This document shows, in pieces, positions 47,726 through 60,598 of a stretch of 64,000 nucleotides of DNA. Position numbers and translations under genes: made by a program. Below the pieces are notes generated by a model. That model was not told where the DNA came from and searched no databases. It worked only from the letters and a program-made list of their open reading frames with translations. Each line of letters starts with the position of its first letter. Position 1 is the stretch's first letter. Origin of the DNA: Schistosoma haematobium (taxonomy: Eukaryota > Platyhelminthes > Trematoda > Strigeidida > Schistosomatidae); NCBI RefSeq assembly GCF_000699445.3, contig NC_067198.1, forward strand, positions 21,222,536-21,286,535, given 5' to 3'.

Positions 47726-50700
47726 GCTATTAAACGCAACTCAATTTCGTAAATGTGGCTTTCAGCTTAGCAACCAATCAGAATGAGGTGGGAATTATCA
47801 TATCCGCCATCTTAGTAAGCAATGGCGGTCGGCTTCCTTCGTTCTGTGCTTTTTTCAGCTATTTCTTTTGTGTAGCTACAGAATTTAATGTTTCAGTGTG
47901 CTAAAATGCAGAAGTTAATGTAATACTCTGAATGGTGGAGCAAACGTTTTCCTCATTTTGCTTTGTTTTCTGGGTTTTGGCTGCTGCTACTGAAGTCAAT
48001 GTATTTCTTCAGCCAAGCTGGCTAGCCTTATCGGTTTTGTTTTGACTTGTTTTCTACATATCCAAAGCCGAAGCTCGTTTTTTAGCTAAAATAATTGTTG
48101 CTGCCGCCTGTGACTAACTGTCCGCATGTTCGTTCCTAACTGCCCATTAAAGGACATCATAATTATGATGTTATCGGCGAAATGAAAGGAAACAATCTCC
48201 GGTTTTCAATTTTCTTCAGTACTATGGACAACAATATCCCACCAACGAGTCAAACTAATACAGAGTGTCCAGCAGAAGAAGATATCAGTATTGTTTTCGA
48301 AAGGACTCAGACTTCCGATAACCACAGATGAAGTCACAGATGCTACCAATCTATTGCAGAGGGTTTGTTATGAAAAATATGCCATATAGCAGTAATAGAG
48401 GGGTTGTACTCATTACTCAGTGCGTTAAAGCAAGCTTAACATTGAAAAGCCGGAAATCTGCTATCAGTTTGTAGTATATGTTTGCTGTTTTGGCCATAAA
48501 AGGAAGCCGAAGTGTCATGATCAGGGAGTAAAAAGGTAATTAACTGTTATTAAGCTCACTTTTTTATAGATCATATTTCACCACTCGCAAATTTGTGTTT
48601 TTTAACGGTATGATGTCAACCGGTACCTAATATGTTCACCCTTACGATGAAAAGTACCTGCAAATTTTCACCTTCATATTCGAATTATTTTTGGACAACT
48701 GTCTTCCAGTTTGAGTGCTTCGTACGCCCTGGGAGACTGGATTCCTACATTATTCGTAGTTCCAGTATAACTTTCTCATGTAGTAAGTTCAAAGTAGACA
48801 CTAGTCTTTCTAAATAAACCTGTTAAGCTAATATCCGTGTTCTCTATTTCAGTTAATCGATGAAGACATGTACCACGTGCATCTGCTGTATACTGCCATT
48901 TTACTCCAATTCTAACTGTTATATCTTAGTTCTGAAAAATAAAATTGCTATATGCAGCAAATACAGACTTATTTGTTTTGATGGAGATAGGGGGGTTCAT
49001 GGGATTTTTAGCAGGACTGTAGTAATCTCAGTAAAGAGCTAAGCGAGTGCGTAGATCAATGCAAGGTACCATACAGGGTGCCTTTGAGTTATTAGTGTTC
49101 CATTAGTGCGGGTAAGGGCATTGCTTGCTTATCATATGGCATTTGAATAAGGAGCTATAAGATTAGACGCAGGGACGGTTAGGATGTGTAACGCGTGTCC
49201 ATCCATCAGCTGCCGTGACAACTCATGGTGGCTAGAATAAGTAGTGAGAGGACCCGAGTCTGTAGGTTTCCCAAGAAAATGACGAAGATATGTACTAAAT
49301 CACTTAAATTTACTACAAATGAACTAGATGCTGAGAGGCTCGTATATCACAAGTTTCTTGCAACGATTAAGTAGATAAAAACAAAGTAGCATTAGATTTA
49401 AAAATTTATTCAAGAACTTCCATTAAGAATCGAATATCAAACAAAGGTTTAGACGAAGTCCCCGTTTAAAAGTTGCACTAGTAATGTTAAGCTGCAGTCT
49501 TTGTTTTTTTGCAAACGAAGGGGTAAAAGAAGTAACTCAAAAAGTACTGGAAGTGGGTGTGGGACTAAAATGGACATCCAGCATCCTTTTTATAATCTGC
49601 TGTTAGTTGGGTCTCCCGTAAAGTTTCATAGGGCCATAGTTCTAAGGGCAAAACAGTTCTTAGGATCTGTGAAGGCTCACTCCTGTTGCATTCTAAATGA
49701 GAAAATAGTAATGAATTTAGTCAGAAATGTGGAATAGATAAATAACCAAATTACATGTTTTTTAGCAAAGAATTTATGCAGTTGTGATTTACCTTGAGTT
49801 CATGAATATTAGATCAGGTCAGCTACTATTACTTGTGCAAAGCATAACATGGACTTAGTACCGTATCGCAATGCTGTTATTATTTTGCTCCCATTTAAGT
49901 ATTCCCATGCATCTGCGTCTAGTTTAACAGGAAGACATACAAGCAGAGTTAGTGTCTGATAAACTAAAAGTCCCAGTTGTCAAAAATATTCTTAACATTT
50001 GTCCACAGCCAGCTGAATTCAATTGAGACACAGAACACTCATCTTCTAAGGCTGTATACTGCTCTTCTGCAGGCAAATAAAAGCTCAGACATTTAGCTAT
50101 CTTGCTACCGATGTTATTGCTGGGGAAATTGTTTAATGACAGTGGTCTTGAAACATGAACAGTGTTAGACGTACTGTCTACAAATAAACACCAAACGTAC
50201 CTAAAGCTATCTTATAATATATGACAGCAACAGCATCAAAGGCAAGTTTTTTTCCTATTTTTAATCAGACTGATTTGAATCAGTATACTCATTAGAAACA
50301 GGCAACTCTACTTACTAAACTGATCCGTTTCGTTACAGGCTTTAAGCACTATACTTAAGTATACTATAATTCTATCGACTAATCTAAATTATAACGGCAA
50401 CCAAGAATACTAAACTAAGCAACTGTCATAATTATTGTTCCATTTGCACAGGCATGTTGCTAAACGGAGTAAAATGAACATAATTCAGCCGATAAAACCA
50501 AAACACGAAATATAGGCCATTTGAACTACGAAGGATACATATATACTGCTTTCAGACTGAAGACAACAGTCAGTTGTTCATAAAAACATAGTCTACAGTA
50601 CAACAAACATTTCTTCAGTAACATCATGCACTGACGGTCTATCTGGAAACAATAAACTATGTGATTAAACTAACTATGACTTAAGATATCATTCCAGCGT

Positions 50701-50897
50701 GCAGTGTACAGTGTAACGAAGTCAGACGTGGCGAATAAAAATTGAAAACAGAGCAAAATTAACAACATAATCTAGTTATTTAATTAAAAATACATTATGA
50801 AATGACAAAATCTGTGATTACTTGAACACACAGATGACCGTTATTACACTGGGCGATACATTAAGTTTACATGGTTGCGTTGCGGATAAATTCACCC
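47726..50897. mobile_element. Unidentified 3.2-kb insertion nested in an LTR
   Basis: The insertion is bounded by a 12-bp direct repeat, CCTATATGGGCT, at 47714-47725 and 50898-50909. Its left edge reads GCTATTAAACGCAACTC and its right edge CAACGCAACC-containing (complement) ...TTCACCCC; AACGCAAC is shared in inverted orientation near both ends. The interior is less AT-rich than its surroundings, has a CCGCCATCTT (YY1-like) motif near 47815, and short coding-looking but broken stretches (GLRLPITTDEVTDATNLLQR near 48300, VCRFPKKMTKICTKSLKFTT near 49265). I do not recognise the protein. A cut-and-paste DNA transposon with a long target duplication, perhaps Mutator-like, is possible but unproven. 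Confidence 0.5.
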
Positions 50898-51813
50898 CCT
50901 ATATGGGCTTGACATGGTACTAGACACTACAAAACCATTGAAAACTCCTAGTGACATTTAAATTTAAAATTAAGTAGGTAAATAACTATACTTGGGAATT
51001 ATTCTCTTGGATAAGAGGCAATAGTTGTACAAATAAGCCTTCCGTGCTAATAATAAACAGGTTGGTTAAATTTAATACTTAATATTCAAAGCACTGTAAT
51101 TTAGTTAATTGAAGGTCTTTGTATATCCTCTACTTTGTGAAATCTTCATACAGTCATAATTTACAATTTCGAAAGCTAAAACTTACATTCATACTCAATG
51201 CTTAGGTAACAAGGTTATGTGTTCCTGATTATGAAATAGGTCTAGTGACCTAGAAATTTTATCCTTTAACAAATTAATTTTAACGATTGTTTATTATTCA
51301 TTGCTTTACAATTTATTTATATATTAAATTACCATTTATCAGTTCAAAATAGCCACCTTATTATTGACATGATATTCAAGGGCTTGGAAAAAAACTAGAC
51401 TGGTATACATATAGGACAACATAAGTAAAAATTGTATTTAAAATAATCACAGCAATTGGAATACAAATAGTTTCAAAGTTCCGTCCAGAAAGCTTGTCTC
51501 GATTTCTCCGTATATATATTAATATAAAGCCATGGTGAAACAAAAATAATTGAAAAGAAATATCTCTTTCCCTTTATCCGTCATTTTTAAACGGTCATTT
51601 AACTGCTTCTGAAGTAAGTTGACCAATAAATTCTATGATGAATATAATAATAACAATGATTCTTATCATCATAATCAGACATGTGGTGATTAATGTGGGC
51701 AGTACGAAACACCATTTACCTTTATAAATAATATTTACGTCATTCAGAATTTACTAAAATAACAAAGGTTCTTCCTTCATTAACAAGTAATTGGATAAAT
51801 ATTATCGATACTG

Positions 51814-51814
<1 letters not shown>

Positions 51815-51844
<30 letters not shown>
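51815..51844. repeat. (TTA)10 microsatellite
   Basis: A trinucleotide run of TTA units. Confidence 0.95.
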
Positions 51845-51846
<2 letters not shown>

Positions 51847-52617
51847 TGACTATTACCGATTACGTAGATATGTTAGAAATTCGGCAGTTTACCACATGAT
51901 TTAGGATGGTAATATTTTCCACTCTTTCATTCTCTCTTTTTTGTTTGCTATTTCTTCATTTTGTTCTTAACTTTAAGATATTGATTCCATAAATTAATTC
52001 TTTCTTTAAGTAAAATAGGATAATTGTGAAAATTATTAGATCATGTCAATTTATAAATGTTAAATGTAGATTTAGATGTAGGTTTATTTTAAGTAATTAA
52101 TAAAGTAGAAAAAACCAACAACAGTCATTTTGATAGTGATGAAAGAACTGACAATCTCTTCGATGATATTATCAACGTAATGAATGCGATGCGATATGTT
52201 TTAGAGTAGGCAGAAGAGTCACAAAAAGGATTTAGCATAATATGACATAAAGACAGTTTATTTTTAGAAAAGAAAATATATTACAACTTAATCGGGACTT
52301 GACCAATAGAATGTAATGATAAATGATTTCGATAAAATTGAAAGTAGCTAATCCACTAAGACATAATATTTTAGTTCATGTATGCAATAAAAAATAAAAT
52401 GAGACGAATTTTTATCTCAAGTGATATTTATTCATGTAGTCACTAGACATTCAAATGAATTACTTCAAACTTCGTCTACATAAATATAATCAAATCAATA
52501 GATACCTATTGAATCATGTGTACATGTGACAAAAGCCTTCTAGATTGAACTTGATGATCTATTACGTTTGAAAGATAGTTGTTATTGAATCTTAAAATAT
52601 ATGACAATTAAATTGGT

Positions 52618-52985
52618 AATTTTATAGTTGAGTTCATGAGCCAGTTGAAGCTAGACCATCATGGAAAACCCGAAAGCACCGGATTTCAACCAGGTCTGTT
52701 GTGAGATAGTAACTCATTGAAGACAATGGTGGATGAGTCGCTTAATTTCGTGGATCAGTTAAAGTTCGACATTAACACTGTTGGATGCCGGTCAGCTTAG
52801 TGGTCTAGAGGTTAGGCGTTCGCACGACAGACTGATAGGTCCTGGGTTCGAATTCCGCAAGGCGGGATCGTGAATGTGCCTAGGAGTCCCATACTAGGAC
52901 GAAACGGCCGTCCAGTGCTTCCAGGTTTTCCATGGTGGTTTATCTTCAATTGACGCATGAATTCAACCATAAAATTACTAAAATC
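52618..52985 (+). repeat. Most complete Sm-alpha-type SINE, with inverted 5' partner
   Basis: The sense unit has GACATTAACACTGTTGGATG, A-box CAGCTTAGTGGTCTAGAGG (52793-52811), B-box GGTTCGAATTCC (52845-52856), GGCGGGATCGTGAATGTGC, hammerhead-like GGAGTCCCATACTAGGAC plus GAAACGGCCGTC (52880-52911), and tail to 52985. The A- and B-boxes fit an internal pol III promoter. The stem II hairpin GTCC/GGAC and GAAAC are intact but the catalytic box is CTAGGA, not CTGATGA. The left 65 bp (52618-52683) are an inverted copy of the tail, giving terminal inverted repeats. Confidence 0.75.
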
Positions 52986-52989
52986 TCCA

Positions 52990-55900
52990 AAAAACCGCCT
53001 TCCGATAAATTGGTAATTATCTATTTTCTTACTAAATATTAATATCAAAATTTAGTTTTAATCTTTTTTAAAAGTTATGAAACAAGAAAATACGTTTAAA
53101 AATTAGTTATCAGGTAAAGTATTAATGAACTACTCTTACTGAAATTCACTTTACAAGAACTATTATCATAGCATTTAATGCTGATGAACTGTTGCGGGAT
53201 CTTTATTGAAAGAATTCGATCACCACTAAGAATGAGAGAAACATGATATTGGTCAGTATACAGTGATTAATCTGTATTTTCAAATATTTTTGGTACTTAT
53301 GTCTCTTACTTTAAAGGATTTTTCATTTCCAAGAAATTTCTCTGTTTGTGCTTTAGATGAATTATAACAATTTACAATGTTTGTCGAACTAACCTATTGT
53401 TTCAAATTCAGATATGAGTAATTATCACTTTTTATATGATCTTGATAATTTTCGTTTTAAAACGATTTATTATTCATAATTTACTTATTATACACTTACG
53501 TGCTTCTTCAGACATCAATTTTTAACAAGGAACTAGTAGGGTTTTAAGATTAACTTACTGGGTGGCTCTTATTAAGCAAAATATTTCAACCTCAACTTTC
53601 ATCAAGTTATTTGAATACTGTTAATACGTCTTTCTACATTCAAGTGAACTAAAAGCTGATATTCAGTTTGTTAGAGGTTAAAATGTAGTTGTGAATCTTT
53701 AAAAGTCCTGTCCTGAAGGATTATGTAATTTTCTATAACATGAAATTATCTCATTACACACTAATTTGTGATCAAATTTGAAAGAAACAGTGAAGATTAT
53801 ATAGTGGATTATTTGAATTTTTATTGTCTTAATAAAAATTTGAAGTATGATCATTTAAAATCTACTCATGAACAGCACAGAAATAATAAATTGCAGTAAG
53901 CCAAATTTGTTACAGGTTAATGGAAATATTTGCAATAACCTGATCTACATTTCGCATTAAGCATTTAGGGATATATAACCAGATGTCGAGCCAACAACAA
54001 CATTAGAAAAAAATTAACTGAGAAAAGTTGCTCAACAAGTGACTTCATTTATTCTACATCGATGTAACTTTTCTTTCCTAAAAGAACTTAAAACACAAGT
54101 AAAAACAATATTTTCTTTGTCAAATATTTCATTTTCTAAATCTATATCATAATGTACAAATGGCTATAAATGAAGATTGGACAGAAAAGTATAGTTTTAG
54201 ATTTGGAAATCATTGAAATCTTGATACTAAAAGTATTATACTCTCAAAAGATACCGGTTATTTGTGATCTTTGGTGGAATCACCCAAATGGACATCAGCT
54301 ATGATTAAAGCGTTGTTTAATAGCTGCAAAAACTAAATCATTGATAGTTTCAGTTATTTGTTTGGCTTTAAAAGAATGTAAACAATGATAGTAACTTCAC
54401 GATAATCAAACATGAGATAAATGAATTTCACATTTAAAGCTGTGTAGACATTAATAATTTATGAGAATGTGATGTGAATCTTTTGTCTTTATTTATGAAT
54501 CCTTATTTATAGGTTTTATAAAAATTGTGGTGAGGACTAGACTATCTAACTGAATTATACTGTCATACAAACCGTTTATCTATCCGTACACTTGATTTCA
54601 AGTTTACTCGACAAGGCAGTTGAGTGACGTCAAGTCGGGTTGCAATTTCTCATACCATTCTGTTCATCGGGACTGTGGAGAATATGTACATCATTGATAT
54701 GAAAATAAGATCTTCCTTGACTTCCATAGGTAGAACCTATATTTCGATCATTTGGTGTACTTCAGAATTTGTTATGTTGTACAGTCATTTTAAATAAGCA
54801 TTCATTCAAAAACTTTCGAAAAAGTTTATGTATTACTTTTATTCAGTTATTTCTTGATATTTTACTTTCTAACTTCATCTCTGTTAAAAAATGATTCTAT
54901 TTATAGACCAGGAAATTGATTTTTAAAAGAGAACCACATCAGTTCAACTCACTTGAAGACGATGTGCAGCGTAAATCCTTTTTAACTAATTTTTTGAGTT
55001 TAGTTTAGGAATAGATAAGTTTTCGGTATTACAGTACATAAACGATACTTTTTCCAATATTTTGTGAATGAATCGGTTTAAATTACTTTCTAGAGTACTA
55101 GTGATGTATAGTTTCAGTGGTCAGAGTTTACATCACTTATTACCTGTTGTATAGGGTTATTTATAAATCGTTTCCACTCTATAAACAGGATATCAATAAA
55201 TTATTAATTCCAGCTTAATTAATTCCTAGTTTTAAGGAGATTAAGAATCAATTACTTATGTAATCCTATACTAAATTACCCAGGTTTTGATAGTAAGATT
55301 AAATCTAACAAATCGAATGATATGTAATCAAGTTAAAATGCATAGGTCATTAAAATTAACAAGCATTAATACGAAGGTTTGGGACATTTTAGAAAGGTAG
55401 GTTTCACTAGGCCGAATAGTTTTAAGAGACACTAATTGAAAAATACTGTAAAAATAGGAAGAATAAAACAGGTCCTATCTTTATTAAGGAAATGTTAATA
55501 AGTGTACATTGTTAAAATACTGTAAGGTCAAACCTAAAACGTATAAACGAATACGCTGAAAGTAACAGTTGTGGTTCTACAGATCCGATCAACAAATCTT
55601 TCTAACAAGAACTAACAGATGATTAGCAGATTAGCATAACCATTGTGGTATTTTATTTGTTCAGAGATTTAGAGGTTTCATTACTATGGAACATAAAAAT
55701 AGAAAGAGTCAGTTTATTTTTGCCTTGTTTTTTTGATGGTTACACAACTTATATCCCCTTGTAACAACATTATTTCTAAGATAAACCATGTATGATGAGT
55801 ATATTAAGTGTGAGCTAACTTTTACTTAACCAGGAACTTAATTAATTTCTTTATTCTTACTGATGGTAGCACATTACACTAATAGGACATGGAATCTTCG

Positions 55901-57000
55901 AGTATGAAGTATTCAACACTAGGATTCAAGAAGATACAGTTTAATATTATAGAGGTCGTTACTCAGTTGTAATATTAATACCAAAACATCGGCTTCAAAT
56001 ATTAAATAGTCAATCATATTCATTTGGAGTGCTATCAATTTAATCGATTTGAAACTAAGGAGTTATGAGACAATTCAATGATTAAGTTGACTAAATTAAA
56101 ATCTACTGATTAACTCTTTGGCTATATTTCCAAGAATTATGCTCCTGAATAACTTTATATTTGTTGCAGAGATTAATTACAATTAATACCTAGCTAAATG
56201 TTTTGCAGTAGTCTCAATCATTTTCTGTACGTAAAATTATTACGAAAAAATAAAGTCAAACGAATAAAACATGAGTAGTTTTTAGTAATATTGTGGTGTG
56301 AGCTACTTACATCCACACAAGTAGTATATAATGATAGTCAGGAATAGAATGTATTTCAGTAGAGGATCGAGAAGGAAAGAACAGAAACAGAGGGCAATCT
56401 ATATAAAAAAATGCAGGAACAATAAAATTTGAGACGATGGACTGATATTTACAAAAGGAACAGTCAAGTTTGTGACAACTGATTGATATCTTGCAAATTA
56501 ACTATTTACGGTATGGTTCTCAGATTTTATTAAGACGTTCTATAATCTTGTAATCAGATAGATCTGGTTTTCGCCGATCGTTTAACTTGTCCACTACAGT
56601 GTGATTACATGACTGTCTGTAACACTGATACATATTTTACTTGCTACATTATTCGTAATATTACAATGGTATTTTTTGTTTTAAGTTCTATGTCAGTATA
56701 ATAATTATGTTTTATCAAACTCCTATTATTTTGAACAAATAAATGAATAACAACGAAATGACAATTGACGGTATTACATAATAAATTATTTTTTCAATGA
56801 TAAACTATCAATAATATTTGGCGTATAATTTGAATATTTGAACTTTTCATAAAGTTTTATTGTTTTTTGGGAAAAAATTCTCCTCATTTATAATCTTGGT
56901 GATATTATGACAGTTAAAAGGAAACACTGACAATATTGAATCAAGTAATAACCACTTTTTGTTTTTGAAATTAAATGTATTTTCATCAGTTATGATGATG
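52990..57000. other. Intergenic AT-rich sequence
   Basis: I see no gene, RNA or recognisable mobile element over this 4 kb. A purine-rich patch at 56340-56460 may be the tail of an old element. Confidence 0.5.
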
Positions 57001-57068
57001 ATTTTGTGTTTGAAAATGTTACTTATTTACTTACTTATTTACACACGTTACTCCCCAATGGAGGAGCA

Positions 57069-57372
57069 TAGGTCATCCAACAGCATTCTCGATTCAATTC
57101 TGTCCTGGACAATCCTTTCCAGTTGTTTCTAGTTCATATTCATCCATTTAATATATTCTTCAAATTCCCAACGCAATGTGCTCATTGGTCTTCCGGTTTT
57201 CTATTCCCCTCCGATAGATAGCCCTTGCCTCATGATGCAGTTTGTTGATTTCCGAAGTGTATGTCCCATTCATTTCCAGAGTCTTATCTAAACGTCTAGA
57301 AACTAAACAAACTAATATGTTTATAGTTTAACCTTAATATACAATACCACAAATTTATGATAAAACTACTTT
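57069..57372 (-). repeat. Left arm of a 304-bp near-perfect inverted repeat
   Basis: It is the reverse complement of 58189-58492 with two differences that I can find by eye and no length change. On the minus strand its first two thirds encode a broken lineage-1 reverse transcriptase C terminus ([19 protein letters not shown], RKPEDQ); the last roughly 90 bp (about 57290-57372) are non-coding and unrelated to the reverse transcriptase, yet equally conserved. Confidence 0.9.
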
Positions 57373-57377
57373 GGAGT

Positions 57378-58075
57378 TTAGATTTCCTATCATTATAGTC
57401 AGGTTTTGTCCTGGACACTTCTCTATAATCGATTTCAGCCTCTCATGAAACTGGCTTTTATCGTCGTCATTACTATCACTGGTGGGTGCATAACACCGAG
57501 TAAAATTCATCGTGATTCCCTCCTTCTATGTTTTGAATGGTGCTTTTATTATCCTGAATCCATGAGATTCCCGTCCTATAAGTGCTTTTCATGCTTCTTT
57601 GGACAGCATCAGAGCAACTCCCTGAGTGTGTGGAGCATTTTCTTATTCGTGACCAGAGTACAGTAACATCTCTCCTAAATCTATCCTTCTCTGTTCAGCG
57701 TGCGTCCAATTGGTTTCGTTTGTTGCGATCACTGTCAAGTTGTATCTCTTCATTTCCGTACCTATTTAACTGGTCCTACCGGTCTCCCACGTCTTCCGTC
57801 CATTCCATGTATCTATATTAATTGTTGCTTTGGTTGTTCGAAGGGGCATCGGAATGGTGACTTCCGAAGAATCTTGGCTTTCACTATGAGGCGTCATAAT
57901 TCTTCTGAATGAATATCCTTCAACTTGGAGAGCAGAGTCAATGGTTTAATTTGTTTATTCCGGTTAGAGTTTTTAGCAAGGTTGTTTTCTAAGGGATGGC
58001 TTTTCTGACCCCATTCTCAACCCTCCTTCCTTAGCTGGACTCGGGGTCGTCAGTAACTGTAGAAGAGCTACAGGC
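57378..58075 (-). pseudogene. Decayed APE-type endonuclease domain of a non-LTR retrotransposon
   Basis: The minus strand reads RTTKATINIDTWNGRKTWET, YNLTVIATNETNWTHAEQRR, IDLGEMLLYSGHE, ENAPHTQGVALMLSKEA, ALIGRESHGFRIIKAPFKT, TMNFTRCYAPTSDSNDDDKS, FHERLKSIIEKCPG and LTIMIGNLNSKV, interrupted by stops. It matches the N-terminal exonuclease-endonuclease-phosphatase domain (TWNxR, ETxW, CYAPT, GDxN here GNLN). This nuclease nicks target DNA for target-primed reverse transcription. The catalytic GDxN Asp is Asn. The domain runs directly into the 57069-57372 arm, so the whole RT core is deleted. Confidence 0.75.
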
Positions 58076-58188
58076 GGAGTTGTTTAATATTTACCGATGC
58101 AAAATAATAATCATACCAAATTCATTAAAGTAGAGTATACGTTTGGAAAAATAGCACAAACTTTGTCATTATTACTATTTACTGAAAT

Positions 58189-58492
58189 AAAGTAGTTTTA
58201 TCATAAATTTGTGGTATTGTATATTAAGGTTAAACTATAAACATATTAGTTTGTTTAGTTTCTAGACGTTTAGATAAGACTCTGGAAATGAATGGGACAT
58301 ACACTTCGGAAATCAACAAACTGCATCATGAGGCAAGGGCTATCTATCGGAGGGGAATAGAAAACCGGAAGACCAATGAGCACATTGCGTTGGGAATTTG
58401 AAGAATATATTAAATGGATGAATATGAACTAGAAACAACTGGAAATGATTGTCCAGGACAGAATTGAATCGAGAATGCTGTTTGATGACCTA
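58189..58492 (+). repeat. Right arm of the 304-bp inverted repeat
   Basis: It starts AAAGTAGTTTTATCATAAA and ends GTTTGATGACCTA. The same reverse transcriptase C-terminal piece as the left arm is encoded here on the plus strand (GHTLRKS-like region then GNLKNILNG). The arms are 816 bp apart. Confidence 0.9.
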
Positions 58493-59249
58493 ACCTAATA
58501 ATTAGTAGCGTAGTATGAATTGATTTGTTACCATGTAAAATTAATTACTTAGAATAATATCATCGATAAGTAATGTTAATGAAGGTTTCTCATCATGTTC
58601 TATAGATTAGTATAATAAATTTGAGTTTTTTATTGGTTCAATGTTTAATCCTTTATTACAATACTCATAACGTACTGAATATTTATTTTTGTTTATTCTT
58701 GCACTTGAGTTCAGATAGAAATTATTATTTTTTCTCTTCAAAAATTAGTTTTTAAGTAATATATTTTTTTAAGTTAAAAATGTTCTAAAATGATATTTTG
58801 ATAACATTTAATACTGGTAGAATGAAGTTATATATTTGAACGAGGTAATTATTCACTGATAATTTGGTTAGTCTAATCTCCTACATTTTATTTTCAGCAT
58901 GATTTATGTTGATGTTTATTTAGTTTTTGCATAAAACCGATGTATGTAGTAGCTCTAATGAATTACAAGATTTGGAAATTAATCCCAGATCGAACTCAGC
59001 TTACGAATAAATATGCACAGGAGACATTTGTTTAAAGTTTAAGTAACTTAGAATTGATGGGAAGAAATAAATGGTGTAAATAATGTCAAATTTGCATATT
59101 AAAGTGTAATTGTCGTGTTATATTACGCGCAAATCACTATTTAATATTTTATAAGGAATGAGTAACTTTGATGGGAAACAATTTTTAAAAAAACTGATAA
59201 TCAAACAACTAAGCCAGTAAAAATAGACTGTAATACAATATTTCTCAAG

Positions 59250-59619
59250 TGTAAAGCCCGGATATTGATAAGTCTTCTAACTGAACGCTAGATTCGGCTC
59301 CTAAACTCTTCTGGTAACCCCCAGGCTGAATTTACACAGCAACTTGAACGCGAGAGAAAAGGCTCGAAATATGAAGGAAACGCCTCGTGCTAAGGTCCAA
59401 TTTATGTACAGAAAATCCAGGGTATTTATAGTATTGTAGATGGCCTTGGGCTTCTGGAAATTTCTGGGAGGCTACTAAACATAGTAGCAGTACAGGTAAT
59501 CACCCAATCAGAAACATGACATGTGACTTGTCACTTTCTAAATGTGTTCTGGCAAAACCCCTATTGGATGCTAACCCACTTTTGTCTTTTTTCGAAGAAT
59601 TTTCTGAATCTGCCCAACA
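59250..59619 (-). mobile_element. Solitary LTR-like element, family B
   Basis: On the minus strand the 370-bp segment begins TGTTGGGCAGATTCAG and ends CCGGGCTTTACA (TG...CA), with a TATA-box-like ACTATAAATACCCTGG in the middle. It is less AT-rich than its surroundings. No second copy is in the window, no gag/pol is adjacent and the flanks give no clear target duplication, so the call rests on LTR-like architecture alone. Confidence 0.45.
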
Positions 59620-60230
59620 ATATGAAGTTATTAAAAGATTTTCCATCCATAGATGTTTCTCGACTAATCTAAAAAGCTGTAGATAAAATGAAGATTTGAG
59701 GATGGCTAGGATTTCCTTAGACAGCTATTTGATTCTTGTATGGTACTTCTCAGTAGCGTGGGATCATAAATGCGCACACAGTTGTTCAGATAAGGTTTAT
59801 ATTCAAATTTTACAGAATCTTGAACATAAAGATTTGCTGATGACGTTTTGTAACAAAAGTATTGGTATAATTACTATGCACATATTTATTGCTTCGACAA
59901 CTATTTCACGCTTATGTTTAAGTTTTTTTATCTAAGTGGTTTGCAGGAAAGTAAGCCATCCTCAATAGTTCTCATCGTAGTTAGGAACTTATAAGGCCAG
60001 ATGTTTCAGTTAGCACATACCTAACCAACAGATACCGATTTATATAACTCTTAATGACATCTTAGAATTAAATTCCAACTCTATCCTGCATGGTCAGTAA
60101 GTCTGAATTACTTCTATCAAGAAACGTATGTTGGTCGAATTTGAACGATATTAGAAGGACCAGCTGAGTGAGAAATTCGAGCATACATTGAAATTATAAA
60201 CAGAAAAAAAATTTTCCATCGTACAGTGGT

Positions 60231-60422
60231 AAGACTATAATTTATGGACGAACCAGTTAGTTATAAGATAACAGGTCTCAGATTTTGGCGCGAAATTCAC
60301 TCATCCATTTAGCTAAATAGAGTTTTGGCTTTATAGCTGATGTCAGTTCGTGATGAAAACCTTACATTTAATTCCTAACCTTAATCATCAACTGTAAATC
60401 ATAATTCTAATTCCTCACACAG
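60231..60422. mobile_element. Diverged copy of the 19152-type MITE (one end)
   Basis: It begins AAGACTATAATTTATGGACG and continues AACAGGTCTCAGATTTTGGC, GAAATTCACTCATCCATTTA and GTCAGTTCGTGATGAAAACC, matching the reverse complement of the 19152-19433 unit. The other terminus is missing or too diverged to see. Confidence 0.6.
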
Positions 60423-60598
60423 GTTTACAACCCTATTATTGTAGTCTCAGTCCTTTTTGAAGAAGCTTAGTATTAGATTTATATTTAATTTTAGTAGTTC
60501 CTTCAGTTACTAAAACAATAATATGTAGTAGTACAGTAAACATAAAGAGTTAATACAGTTTATAGCCGAATAAATTTTTGCTTAATCTACTCGGTAGA

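Noticed and set aside
49501..49737. A 78-codon frame in the nested insertion
   Set aside because: It begins with a TTG codon and shows no domain; it is treated only as possible debris of the inserted element.
52793..52860. A tRNA gene call at the A-box/B-box region
   Set aside because: The acceptor stem does not close and the sequence is embedded in a SINE; it is a tRNA-derived promoter, not a functional tRNA.
57406..57912. Three overlapping plus-strand open frames of 70-86 codons
   Set aside because: They are antisense to the decayed endonuclease domain read on the minus strand, which explains the sequence better.
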